The notes beneath the pieces were generated by a model. It searched no databases and was not told where the DNA came from. It saw only the letters and a list, made by a program, of their open reading frames with translations. Below, piece after piece: positions 49,801-60,165 of a DNA stretch of 64,000 nucleotides. The translations under genes and the position numbers were made by a program. This DNA is from Glandiceps talaboti (taxonomy: Eukaryota > Hemichordata > Enteropneusta > Spengelidae): contig NC_135554.1 of NCBI RefSeq assembly GCF_964340395.1, positions 27,277,592 through 27,341,591 on the forward strand, written 5' to 3'. Position 1 is the stretch's first letter. Each line of letters starts with the position of its first letter.

Positions 49801-51378
49801 TTCCTTATTTCTCTACTTTAGTTTGATGGCATTAAACATTTCATGGTGTGAAGTTAGTAGACCTGGACTATCAGCAGTGTTAAATAATTTACCGTCATCG
49901 TTACAAAAACTCAATATTAGTGGCTATAGGCATGTACTGACAGATGAAGGTGAGTAGGATTTATTAAAGGGGAACACCAGTCCAAGAAATAAAGGCATGT
50001 TCATAAATTATGGATTCTAGGGAGTCATTTCACGATTTTATATCACCTACTGTAATAACTTGTCACAAACTAACAGGAAGTGGTGATTTGATACTTCCTT
50101 CAGATAATTGCAAGTTGCAATAATATTTACTACAGAACTCTACCTCCTGCCTAAAACTAAATCATGTGGGGCACAATAATGTTATTATGTTTATATGAAC
50201 GCTGTTGGGGGTAGCACTGATTTCTGTGCTGGAGTAATGACTTAAACTATATATGAATGGAGATGATCGTAGTAATCGTAGTAACTCATATGATATTATC
50301 GTAACCAGACTAGTGTATGTTATATGTAACAAATATATTACCTACCTGAGATGCATTTCTATATCTGACGATTGTTTTTCTCTTTTCAGATGTGATATTG
50401 ATAACACTTCGATGTCCTAACTTGATAGAGTTAGATCTGAGTGACTCTGCATTAGTGACACCACTCTCTGTACAGTGTATCATGGAAAGATTAAATAAAC
50501 TACTCTTTTTAGCTCTCAGTCGATGTTACAATGTCCCAGCTGCAGTGCTTGTGTAAGTATGTTCATAAGTTTGGTGGTACTGAGCACCATAGATATTTAA
50601 CAAATACTCAGTCAATGTTACAATGTGGCTACTTTCCTGGGGGCTGCTTCACCACTTGTGGAAGTGTGGTCAGTTAACTTTATAATTTTCAGAGGTTCTA
50701 CAACAGCAAATGTGTATATTAACTTCATCAGGTCTTGAGGAATGGAAAAGATACATTAGACAACTCTTTATAGTTTTCAATTTAACAACTTCCTAGTCCA
50801 TCTTCAGGTACTCTTCTATACGTAGGTTAGTTTGATCATTATGTGTCTGTCTATGTGGTGTGTGTGTGGGTGTGGGTGTGGGTGTGGGTGTGCGGATTGT
50901 GTGTGACATGAACACATATGCTATGTGTGTGTTCATGTTTGGGCACAAGCAAAGATGTGTCTGTGCTGTGTTTTGGCACACGTGTGTGTAGAAAGAGACG
51001 TAGCGCACTGTAGTTTTCTTTTATTAGAATTTACAAAATGAGTATAATCCAAGCAGAAATGGCAAAATATATACAAATTAGCACATGTATATACTGGTAA
51101 GATAACAGAATATCACTGCAGTCATACCGTGTATAAGAAAGTGACTCTTGTACATGATTTATAATATCATTTCTGTCTGCTACCATTACAGGCAATTAGG
51201 TGCTATGCCAAACTTAGTCGCCCTCAACATCTTTGGCCTTCTCCATGAAGATGGACTACAAATGTTGAAGACAAGTATGCCACAGGTTGAAATCAATAAA
51301 TATCCATTTTCCAGCATTGCACGTCCTACCACTGGGCTCAGAAGATCCAGCATCTGGGGTGTCAAATGTTATGACTAG
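43824..51378 (+). CDS. SKP2: S-phase kinase-associated protein 2 (F-box/LRR substrate receptor of SCF), complete, 510 aa
   Basis: Exons 43824-43918, 45865-46138, 46528-46669, 47315-47423, 47957-48157, 48641-48874, 49822-49949, 50390-50552 and 51192-51378 give 1533 nt, 510 aa plus stop, with all phases consistent. Residues about 1-170 are a poorly conserved, Ser/Thr-rich leader. The F-box starts at about 172 (YFSELSDEIVLNIFKWLP..ICRRWNSL). Leucine-rich repeats follow from about 275 (VQYLDMSQC, LQVLNLCMCSGLS, LMALNISWCEVS, LQKLNISGYR, LIELDLSDSALVT, LLFLALSRCYNV, LVALNIFGLLHEDG). The C-terminal tail has SIARPTTG and IWGVKC, which match the vertebrate SKP2 tail and separate it from other FBXL proteins. 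SKP2 recruits targets such as CDK inhibitors to the SCF ubiquitin ligase in the nucleus (family knowledge). It is longer than human SKP2 (424 aa), mostly in the N-terminus. Confidence 0.96.
45665..45770. repeat. Short tandem repeat, about 36 bp x 3
   Basis: Three copies of CCTTCCCCATACACACCCAT plus agtgaggg-type ends, in SKP2 intron 1, about 100 bp before exon 2. Confidence 0.85.
47009..47195. mobile_element. Hairpin element, family 2, copy B
   Basis: It matches the copy at 37120-37345: GATTTTTCATAAATTAT at the left end, then ctcatgacc in the middle and gtggctgaatgaag..ggggaataat at the right. The arms are inverted but less perfect than in copy A. In SKP2 intron 3, about 120 bp before the F-box exon. 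Confidence 0.75.
48975..49105. repeat. About 25-bp tandem repeat x 5
   Basis: Copies of the ATACCCCCAATAAGACAATT plus atgcat type, with small changes, in SKP2 intron 6. Confidence 0.88.
49255..49770. repeat. About 101-bp tandem repeat x 5
   Basis: Units share CCATACATAGAGCAGTAAAT, a ggggtgggggttga stretch, and cactaaagtacattgtacctttctt. The repeat fills much of SKP2 intron 6 and ends about 50 bp before the exon at 49822. Confidence 0.9.
50855..50960. repeat. GT-rich simple repeat
   Basis: A (GTGTGG)n run and flanking TG-rich sequence in SKP2 intron 8. Confidence 0.8.
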
Positions 51379-51994
51379 GTGAACCTTTCTGTCTAATGTT
51401 CTAGCCTTTATCTTATAAACAGATGAAATTAGGGGATACAGACCTACTGTGATAGCCTTGGGGGGGGGGGGGGGGATTGCCAGTACATCAAAATCACTTC
51501 CCTATTATGACAACTTTCCTTGAGTCTCTGAATGGGCAAAATCCTCCTTCCATAATGAGATTTTATTAGATATTGTCAAATATGGTGTCACATATTTATC
51601 TTTAATACTACAGAATTACATGTAGTAGTAAAGACTAACTTGTCAACTCACAAGAAATGACAGCAAAATAAAGAATTTTTACAATTTTGTTACATTGTAG
51701 CTTGAAAAGTACAGTCTACACACAACATCATTATAATTGAACCTGTTTGAAAAAGTCGCCTGGTCAGTGAGAGTCTGCCAATGGGGGGGGGGGGGGGGGG
51801 GGGTATTTTTGAGTCTGTGGTTATTGCATGAGTATAGCCATAGACCCTATACGTGTAGGGTCGATGGTATAACTGCAACAGTGATAGTGAAGATTGTAAG
51901 ACGACATTTTCAATACCTGAAACAGTTGGTGTTATCCCCGACAACAAACACAATGTCTGAGATGTTATTCAAAACAGTGTCTCCATTAAATTAG
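51379..51994. other. SKP2 3' UTR and start of intergenic DNA
   Basis: A plus-strand AATAAA at 51667-51672, about 290 bp after the stop, is the likely polyadenylation signal. G runs occur at 51461-51474 and 51784-51802. A palindrome-bearing motif (agaccctatacgtgtagg) lies at 51842 and recurs elsewhere. Confidence 0.55.
51667..51672 (+). other. Candidate SKP2 polyadenylation signal
   Basis: The first AATAAA after the SKP2 stop codon, inside a gcaaaataaagaat context. Confidence 0.6.
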
Positions 51995-52315
51995 CCATGT
52001 CTCTGAGTGTTACACTGTAACTTTTTGTCTGTACCAAATAAACCATGTCTGTGAGTGTTACATTGTAACATTCTGTCTGTACCAAATAAACCATGTCTGT
52101 GAGTGTTACATTGTAACATCTGTCTGTACCAAATAAACCATGTCTGTGAGTGTTACATTGTAACATTCTGTCTGTACCAAATAAACCATGTCTGTGAGTG
52201 TTACATTGTAACATTCTGTCTACCAAATAAACCATGTCTGTGAGTGTTACATTGTAACATTCTGTCTACCAAATAAACCATGTCTGTGACTGTGAGTGTT
52301 ACATTGTAACATTTT
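51995..52315. repeat. About 48-bp tandem repeat x 6
   Basis: Units contain AAATAAACCATGTCTGTGAG and gttacattgtaacattctgtctgtacc. The inner part GTTACATTGTAAC is itself palindromic. Small deletions occur in later units. The minus-strand 88-codon open frame over it is repeat-derived. Confidence 0.92.
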
Positions 52316-52599
52316 ATCTGTACCTAATACAACTATCATTGATACATGTTACACACATTTTCAATGACATTTCCACTAAGCTGCAGAGTCAAAGAGAAAA
52401 AAATGCAACAAGTTCAATAATAATGATGTTGCATAGACTGTACTTTCCACACAACTCTGATCTTGGTTGTACTTGTGGCTCCTTTCATTATTCATTTCTA
52501 CAAAGGAGGCATCCTAGTCTTGTTGAGATAAGATAAGATAGCAGACCCTACATGTGTAGGATCTATGGTAGTAGAGTAGAGTAGACTAACACACATCTA

Positions 52600-52735
52600 G
52601 TGTTGTTCAGCCCTATTCAGTCTTCTCACAGACTAGTGAGTGCTGACTGATAGACATAGCACAACGTCATATCTTATAGACTAATGAGTGCTGGTTGATA
52701 GACATAGCACAATGTCATATCTTATAGACTAGTAA
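52600..52735. repeat. Duplicated segment of about 57 bp
   Basis: Two copies of a segment containing GAGTGCTG(a/g)(c/t)TGATAGACATAG, followed by cacaa(c/t)gtcatatcttatagacta. Confidence 0.75.
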
Positions 52736-52839
52736 TAAACCAGTGAAGAGTCATTAGTGTATATAGTTAAGTGTTTTGAATTTACAAAGTGTACATAAGC
52801 TTGGATGTGGTCAACATATACAACTCAACCTCGTATTTT

Positions 52840-53065
52840 ATTCATTTAAAGGCCAGGGTTTCAATCCCAGGTTCTTGCATTAGTGTTATCTTATCAGTTA
52901 AAGGCCAGGGTTTAAATCCCAGGTTCTTGCAGTAGTGTTATCTTATCAGTGAAGACTTAAAAGGCCGGGGTTTCAATCCCTGGTTCTCACATTAGTGTTA
53001 TCTTATCAGTTAAAGGCCAGGGTTTCAATCCCAGGTTCTTGCATTAGTGTTATATTATCAGCCAT
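52840..53065. repeat. About 55-60-bp tandem repeat x 4
   Basis: Units contain TTAAAGGCCAGGGTTTCAAT, then cccaggttcttgcattagtgttatcttatcag. One unit has an extra gaagact insertion. Confidence 0.9.
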
Positions 53066-53829
53066 AAGGGTTACATAGGATTATTCTTTGTTCAGGACCA
53101 ATGTTTGGTACAGACACTTGTGTTTCACACCTAAATTGTAATCCTACCAATAATCCAAACTGGGTGTATTATGCTGGTATTTTACATCACTATCTTGTTA
53201 CTAGTGTAGAACTGTTTTTATGTAAGTAATGTCTGCAGTTGGAGTAAATGTTACAAAAATCTTATGTGTGGAATTTTTTTTGGAGGGGGGGGGGGGGTGA
53301 GGGGGTGTTAAGAAGTTGGAATTATCGCCGTGTCTGATTATTATTTTACAATATACCTGCTGCAGATTTTTTATATGCAAAATATATACTAGAGGTTTAG
53401 GTTTGCATTAGTTTATTTACAGCACTGTTATGTTGCATTAGTCTATTTTACAGCAGTTATGTTATTCTTGTTAACTATCGTTCACATGCCTGTTCTGCTT
53501 TCCTTAGCAAGTCACTACTACAGTTTGAAAATCATTCACCCAATAAGCTTAGTCACAGTTAACGAGTTATTACATATGTCATCAGACTAATTATTCAAAT
53601 TAGTCATTATGTAAATGAACACATGCAGACATGATGTACACAGGTGTTAGGTTACATTAATGAATATGTGATAATTGACATGTAATTATGTAAATTGAAT
53701 ATATGGATATGTTGGTAGTGACTCCTTTGGATGTGGCTAACTGAAGCAGTATTTTCAAACTAAATGACTTACTGCAGATAGTATCACAAGCTGAATAAGA
53801 CAAAAGTTATCAGAGTCAGCATCACCAGA

Positions 53830-54199
53830 GATACAACTATCGGAGTCAGACCATGGACTACAGGAAGCTGTTTCAAACAAGGAAAGTAAATAAATGAATT
53901 GGATTAATAACACTTGGCACAGCAGGTTGGATCAGCAGAGACTTGTATTACATTTCATGGTTTGATAAGAACAGTTTTATGGTCTCTTTCTGTGTGCATA
54001 TGTCAGGGGAACTTCTAATTTGTTTGTGAACATGAACTATTATGTAAAGAGGCATACAACTGTTCTTATCAAATGATGAAATGTAATATAAGTCTTTGTA
54101 TTTCAACATGCTGTACCAAGTGTTATTAATCCAATTCAGTTGTTTACTTTCCCTGTTTGTATCAGGTTCTGTCTACAGTCTGATGTCAGCAGTTGTATC
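53830..54199. mobile_element. Inverted-repeat element, family 1, copy B
   Basis: Terminal arms of about 75-80 bp. The left arm runs from gatacaact through ACAAGGAAAGTAAATAAATG to ggattaataa (53910). The right arm runs from ttattaatccaattcag through tttactttccctgt to agttgtatc (54199). The interior matches copy A at 29136-29514. No coding capacity. Confidence 0.85.
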
Positions 54200-55234
54200 A
54201 GAGTCAGTGATTCAGTTCACATATAGGCTAGATGTGCAAGAGGAACAGTTCTGCAATGCTGACAATGTATTTATCAAAGTTCTTGCCAGATTTTGAAGTA
54301 TACAGACAAGGGATTTTGAATTTTGCTTGTCTGTGCTTAGTTTGATCAACCAGATGAGGTCATTTATACAATAAATTCATAGTGACTAATTTGTTTAGTA
54401 GAAAACTTTTTGAAATATTTGTTGAGTTTCATTTGAAAGATAATTATGGTATGTTATACATGTTTCAAGTTTTTATGTGCAGGTCTACATTGAGCTGTTT
54501 GTTTTGTTTCAATCTCAAGTCTAAGTTTTTATGATATGTTATTCAGACCCAGTTATCATTAGTATTATTGTATCAGTCAAGCTGTAAGACTTACTTGGGA
54601 TCAAGCTTTTGTTTAGGATCAAATTCTATACTTCTGCCAAACAATGTTTATTTTCCACACCTACATTTTAATCCCAATCCAAGCCTCATTTGCTATAACT
54701 TCATCTAAAATTTTACATATTTTATTCATTCCTATTTTTGAACTTGATAAAACATATATGATCACCTATTTTCATTTATGCACATTTCCTTCAAAAGATG
54801 ACTTATAGATTTTGAAGGAAGTGTGTGAAAATGAAAATTACTTGATACACAGTCCGCATACACTACAGTCACTAAACTGAAGGGAGTACATTTTCTCCAA
54901 CATTGTACTGAAAGTGTGTATGGCTTATTTCCAGTGTATGAAGGTTCTACTTGACAGGAAATAAAACACAAAAAGTTAATATCTTTGAGATGAATGAGAA
55001 TGGTTGATGATAACTTCATGTATTGTTTCCAGAAATATAGTTGAATATTCATGTGAAGTATTGTATTTAGCATTTTACATAATATTATGCATTGTTATTG
55101 TATATTCTACATTTCATGAAATAAAAATGTTCTACTTTAAGTACAGACACACTAGTGATTTCATTGTTCATTCACCATGTTTACATACATGATTGTGCTT
55201 ATATTTCTATAATATACATGTCTAGAAATTGTCA
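54200..55234. other. Intergenic DNA
   Basis: AT-rich sequence. I see no gene, conserved exon or strong repeat. Confidence 0.5.
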
Positions 55235-56272
55235 TGTCTGTGACAAGATCCCTGATGGAACAGGCCTGCCACAACACTGAAGGCCCAGGCCTGCCACCTC
55301 CCTGATGAAATAGACCTGCCATAACACTGATAGAACAGGCCTGCCACCTCCCTGATAGAGCAGGCCTGCCACCTCCCTGATAGAACAGGCCTGCCACCTC
55401 CCTGATGAAATAGACCTGCCATAACACTGATAGAACAGGCCTGCCACCTCCCTGATAGAGCAGGCCTGTCACATCCCTGATGGAACAGGCCTGTCACCTC
55501 CCTGATGAAATAGGCCTGCCATAACACTGATAGAGCAGGCCTGCCACCTCCCTGATAGAGCAGGCCTGTCACATCCCTGATGGAACAGGCCTGCCACCTC
55601 CCTGATGAAATAGGCCTGTCATAACACTGATAGAACAGGCCTGCCACCTCCCTGATAGAGCAGGCCTGCCACCTCCCTGATAGAACAGGCCTGCCACCTC
55701 CCTGATGAAATAGGCCTGCCATAACACTGATAGAGCAGGCCTGCCACCTCCCTGATAGAGCAGGCCTGTCACATCCCTGATGGAACAGGCCTGTCACCTC
55801 CCTGATGAAATAGGCCTGCCATAACACTGATAGAGCAGGCCTGCCACCTCCCTGATAGAGCAGGCCTGTCACATCCCTGATGGAACAGGCCTGCCACCTC
55901 CCTGATGAAATAGGCCTGCCATAACACTGATAGAACAGGCCTGCCACCTCCCTGATAGAGCAGGCCTGTCACATCCCTGATGGAACAGGCCTGTCACCTC
56001 CCTGATGAAATAGGCCTGCCATAACACTGAAGGCCCAGGCCTGCCACCTCCCTGATGAAATAGACCTGCCATAACACTGATAGAACAGGCCTGCCACCTC
56101 CCTGATAGAGCAGGCCTGCCACCTCCCTGATAGAACAGGCCTGCCACCTCCCTGATGAAATAGGCCTGCCATAACACTGATAGAGCAGGCCTGCCACCTC
56201 CCTGATAGAGCAGGCCTGTCACATCCCTGATGGAACAGGCCTGCCACAATACTGATGGAACAGGCCTAGGCC
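55235..56272. repeat. 25-bp minisatellite, about 41 copies, with 100-bp higher-order period
   Basis: Unit of the CAGGCCTGCCACCTCCCTGA plus tagag type. Four main variants (cctccctgatagag, cctccctgatgaaat, ataacactgatagaa, catccctgatggaa) are ordered rather than random. CACATCCCTGA falls at 55471, 55571, 55771, 55871, 55971 and 56221, mostly steps of 100 or 200 bp. It is GC-rich against an AT-rich background. A minus-strand frame of 241 codons (55222-55947) is open because the unit lacks stops in that direction. Confidence 0.97.
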
Positions 56273-56715
56273 TGTTGCAGACCTGACTTTAATGGTGTAT
56301 GGCATGGGTTCTCATTGTGGTACTAATACATTAATGGTACACATGTGTGTGATGAGCAGGCTTCAATATTTTGGAGAACAGTCCAATGAACACATCATTG
56401 TGTACTTTCATCAGGGGACAGTGGAGATGATTGCTAGGATTGGGTGTTTCTAACAATTAACGCAATATTATGCAACACTGTCAGACTTAGGTACATCTTG
56501 TTACAGGGAACTACAGACATATGGGACAATTTATATGTGTTTTGCCTACATTTATGTTCAATAAAGATGATATTATCAACTGTGAAGTCACAGACACTTC
56601 TTTGTCTGTGATGAAGTGTAAGCTTATTCCCAGTGTTTAGTTGTTATCAGCTACACCTCAAGAATCCTCCTTGTTGCCATAACAGCAAGATGATGAATGT
56701 TTACCTTTACATGCA

Positions 56716-56803
56716 GAAAACTATATAGAACAGAATCTTTATTGCATCCATTAAGAAAACTATATAGAACAGAATCTTTATTGCATCCATTAAGAAAACT
56801 ACA
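56716..56803. repeat. 42-bp direct duplication
   Basis: Two identical copies of a segment starting AGAAAACTATATAGAACAGA and ending tccatta, plus the start of a third. Confidence 0.9.
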
Positions 56804-56930
56804 TTTCTTTATTGGATTTTCTGCAATATCAGCTCTACTAATAAATGATGTTCTACTTCAGAAGAAGGGCTCTGCTACTTTTTAGCACAACTGAACTGAG
56901 GTTCAGTAGTGCTAAAGGGATCACCCGGCA

Positions 56931-56932
<2 letters not shown>

Positions 56933-57018
<86 letters not shown>
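56933..57018. repeat. (TG)n microsatellite
   Basis: About 85 bp of TG repeat with one CG interruption. Confidence 0.95.
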
Positions 57019-57019
<1 letters not shown>

Positions 57020-57020
<1 letters not shown>

Positions 57021-57530
57021 CAACTTAAAGTCAAAAACCGCTGAACCAATTGCCAAGATATTAGGTGGGGCCATTACCTTGGGTGTCTAGTTGGGAAATT
57101 GTTCAAATGAAAATGATCTTACCATCGGTTTGTAATTTGGGTAAAAAAATGTGATTTTTGATCAAAAAACTTAAACTCAAAAACTACTGGGCAGATTGGG
57201 CTGAAAATTGGGTGAAACATTCTTCAGGGTGTTTTCACTAAGAATTGTTCAGGACATGATGGTCCCATCAGTGACATGCAAATTAGAGCTAAAATGTGTC
57301 TTTTTGGTCAAAAATCCACTGAGCAGATTGGGCTGAAATTTGATGGGAATGCATCTAGGGATGTATGGACAAAGAAATATTAAGCATACAATGATTCCAT
57401 GAGTGATATGCAAATTAGGTGTAAAAATGTTCATTTTTGGTCAAAAACTTATATCTCAAAAAGTACTTGGTCAATGAGTCTGAAACTTAGTGAGATAATT
57501 CTGAAATTGTGATTCTGCAGATTTTTTCAA
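57020..57530. repeat. Degenerate tandem repeat, about 150 bp x 3-4
   Basis: Copies share tcaaaaa(c/t)ttaaactcaaaaa, gggcagattgggctgaaa and atgcaaattag(a/g) in the same order with many changes. Confidence 0.7.
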
Positions 57531-57534
57531 CATT

Positions 57535-58080
57535 TTGGCAAAATTGGCCCTAGCAAGCATGACCACGCCCTTAGCAACAACCAAATGGCAGTATATTTTG
57601 GTGAAATAACAACATCATCTGGTAGGCAAGTGAGTAAACATTCAAAAAATGTATGCAAATACCCTAGCAACCATGACCACGCCCATAGCAACAGCCAAAC
57701 GGTGGTGTATTTCACAAAGATAAGAGGGATTAATAGACAATTGAATAAACATTCAAAAAACGTATGTAAATTTTCCTAGCAACAAGACCAAGCCCATAGC
57801 AACAGCTAAATAATCATGTATATTGCAAAGATCACAACAGGAATAGAAAGACAAATGAATAAACATTCAAAAAATGTATGCAAATGTGCCTAGCAACAAG
57901 ACCAAGCTCATAGCAACAGCCAAATAATCACATACATTGCGAAGATAACAAACAGGAATTGGAAGACAAATGAATAAACATTCAAAAAATGCAAATGTGC
58001 CTAGCAACACGACCACGCCCATAGCAACAGCCAAATGGTAACGTATATTGCAAACATAGCAACATGGTTGGATAGGCAAC
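57535..58080. repeat. About 110-bp tandem repeat x 5
   Basis: Copies share CCTAGCAACAAGACCAAGCC (or the accacgccc variant), catagcaacagccaaa, and aataaacattcaaaaaatgtatgcaaat. It directly follows the 57020-57530 block, which suggests one composite repeat region. Confidence 0.85.
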
Positions 58081-58185
58081 TGGATTCAGCAAATGAACAC
58101 CTATTGTTAGCATGGACTAGCATATGGATAAATATTTTTTTTAAACTGTACAGTTGTGCTACGACGCCATTGGCTGTATTTTTCA

Positions 58186-58620
58186 TTATTGCAAAATTTT
58201 GTCTTTTGTTGAATTGATGGTCAGTCTGTTGGTATCACACCAGTCACTGTATTCATCACTAACTACATTCCAATCAACCGTATTTATAGTTCTATATCTA
58301 TCAGTATTGAATAAATTAGAATAGTCGACATTATGACGACATAAAATTAAAAGCATTTGATGATGACATAGTATCATTTACAGGTTGTATATTAGCTGTG
58401 GATGTGTCCGCAACGAGGAAGACGAACCGCACCTCGTATCGTATACATCCACAGCTGGGAAGACGTGTTGAACCTTGTATCGTATACATCCAGAGCTACA
58501 TTTGTTTGAATTAAAAAATAATGTAAGACCTAAAATTGGACCCTCTTTAGTCTTTGATATCGTCACAGAGGCAGTTACAAAATGTGCTAAAGTATTTATT
58601 ATTATGATGAGGTCAGCACT
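58186..58620 (-). pseudogene. Decayed non-LTR retrotransposon reverse-transcriptase fragment
   Basis: On the minus strand, reading down from about 58600, a frame has KEGPILGLTLFF, resembling the PQGSILGPLLF region of LINE reverse transcriptases. Further on come NDTM, where the catalytic YADDT box would be, and VSDEYSDWCDTNRLTIN, resembling the conserved segment after it. Two copies of a 40-bp segment (58380-58498) interrupt the frame between the two parts, and the reading frame shifts. Only about 150 codons of similarity remain, so it is dead. The assignment rests on recalled motifs. Confidence 0.5.
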
Positions 58621-58639
58621 ATTATCGTTAATGAATGCG

Positions 58640-59011
58640 TTACCGTCACGTGTGACGTAGCAGACTGAATCTCAACAGGCGCTCGTCGTCTCAGTTCACA
58701 TAACTGTTTTGGTAATTCATAAGACTGGTGGAATACGTGGTGGAGTCGTCTTGGCAGACTACCCATGTCACAGATACCACAGACATAAAACATATGATAT
58801 AGAAGCGCAGATAATTGGTCAAGGTCAATTGCACATATTTTATGTCGGTGAAACCGTCAGCAGAGAGAGAGACCCAGGGCTCTAGAGATCAATTTCAGAT
58901 TTTTTAAATTCAAGATGCAGTGCAGTGGCAGTGAGGACGACTATTCCATTCGTTTAGGTCAAAGATCCGTCATTTTCTCTTGAAAAGTGTGGAAAACTAC
59001 GAGTGTGAACC
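58640..59011 (+). promoter_or_regulatory. Putative promoter / 5' UTR of the two-pass membrane protein gene
   Basis: Region upstream of the start codon at 59012, with raised CpG. It contains an E-box in GTCACGTGTGAC (CACGTG at 58647-58652) followed by a TGACGTAG (CRE-like) sequence. No TATA box is clear. Function is inferred only from position and motifs. Confidence 0.4.
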
Positions 59012-59443
59012 ATGGCTGCTGCTGGAGGGGTTACGACTGCGTTACAGGAACAACTTGATCGCCGTAAGGCCAACGCTGAAGACCCATTGTACATGTCATC
59101 AAGAGTAGACAGGGACAGTCAAAACATACAAGGAAAGAGCAAGTTACGCAAAATGAATGTCTTCGACAAAACGAAGAATAAGTCACCCATATTTTGTGTA
59201 TTATTTCTCGGATTCACTCTATTTGTGGTTGGAATAACAGTTTTTCTGATTGGATTTTCAAAGAACGATAAAAAGCTATCACCCATGACGAGTGAATATA
59301 TAGCGGGAACTGTTCTTATTATTGTTGGATGTTTACTAGTGACCATACCGTGTTTACTACTCGGACTTAGCGAACATTGCGCTGACCAACTAGGTCGAAG
59401 CAGCCAGGCCGCACCCGATGTCAGCAACAAGGAATGTGAATAG
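59012..59443 (+). CDS. Intronless gene for an unrecognised two-pass membrane protein, 143 aa
   Basis: A single open frame with a strong start context (gaaccATGG). Residues 1-57 are polar and charged (EQLDRRKANAEDPLYMSS, then basic KSKLRKMNVFDKTKNK). Residues about 59-83 form one membrane segment (IFCVLFLGFTLFVVGITVFL). A short loop (SKNDKKLSPMTSEY) follows, then a second segment at about 95-118 (AGTVLIIVGCLLVTIPCLLL) and a polar tail ending KECE. The paired hydrophobic segments with a Gly-rich LIIVG motif recall small TMEM proteins of the TMEM230/TMEM134 type, but I cannot place it in a family. The composition, two clean membrane segments, Kozak match and promoter-like upstream make it a likely real gene. 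A minus-strand frame across it (59119-59604) is its shadow. Confidence 0.75.
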   Translation: MAAAGGVTTALQEQLDRRKANAEDPLYMSSRVDRDSQNIQGKSKLRKMNVFDKTKNKSPIFCVLFLGFTLFVVGITVFLIGFSKNDKKLSPMTSEYIAGTVLIIVGCLLVTIPCLLLGLSEHCADQLGRSSQAAPDVSNKECE

Positions 59444-60165
59444 CAACCATCCATGTCAATCCGATCGAGGGACGTTGGACGACGCATATATGAACGGATA
59501 CGTCCAACGAGTATCCATGGCAACAATATTGATGGCCAGAGCATTATCATATAGCGTGAAATAGCGTCCACGTAAATACAATACACGGTACTTGCGGGGG
59601 TCACACATTGTCACCTAGATATTGTACAAGAGAAAAGGAGTAGTACAGACGTACATAATGCACAAAAGAAACACGTGATATTACCAGGGTTTGGTGAATA
59701 CTTATACACTGAGTAATAATATATATGTAATTCTATATACTCAAACCTTACATCCACTATTTGTACAATTTGTCATTGCCCTCAAGTTATATGATACACA
59801 GGATATAACGATGAGAAAACAGCCCTCAAAAGATGTGTATGAATTTGAGCTTTCAAATTGTGAAATATTTAAACTTTTTGCAAACCTTTGATTTTACTTG
59901 CATGCCACTTGAAGATGCCAATGTGTTGTGTTTATTAGCGATTGATTTTTATGATAAAATTGTGACGAAGTTCGTTGTTTAATCCATGGTAAATTGTATA
60001 TAGGCATATTGCATGTATTGATTTGTGTGTGTTGGAAACTGTAGTAATGAACAATGCCATTTACAGACGGTTAGAATAATTTTGTACAAACAAATTTCAT
60101 TCTTGTGATCTATGTAAAAGTAAATGCTTCCCACAAGGACAATAAAAGAAAGGCTTTTAATGTAC
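59444..60165 (+). other. 3' UTR of the membrane protein gene
   Basis: Runs from the stop codon to a good AATAAA (60141-60146, in ggacaataaaagaaag), giving a UTR of about 700 bp. No other feature is seen. Confidence 0.55.

Noticed and set aside
55222-55947. 241-codon minus-strand open frame over the 25-bp minisatellite
   Set aside because: The frame is open only because the repeat unit lacks stops. It has no unique sequence, no homology and overlaps similar frames in other phases.
59119-59604. 161-codon minus-strand open frame
   Set aside because: It lies antisense to the two-pass membrane protein gene, whose plus-strand frame has a good start context and clear membrane segments. No homology is seen for the antisense frame.
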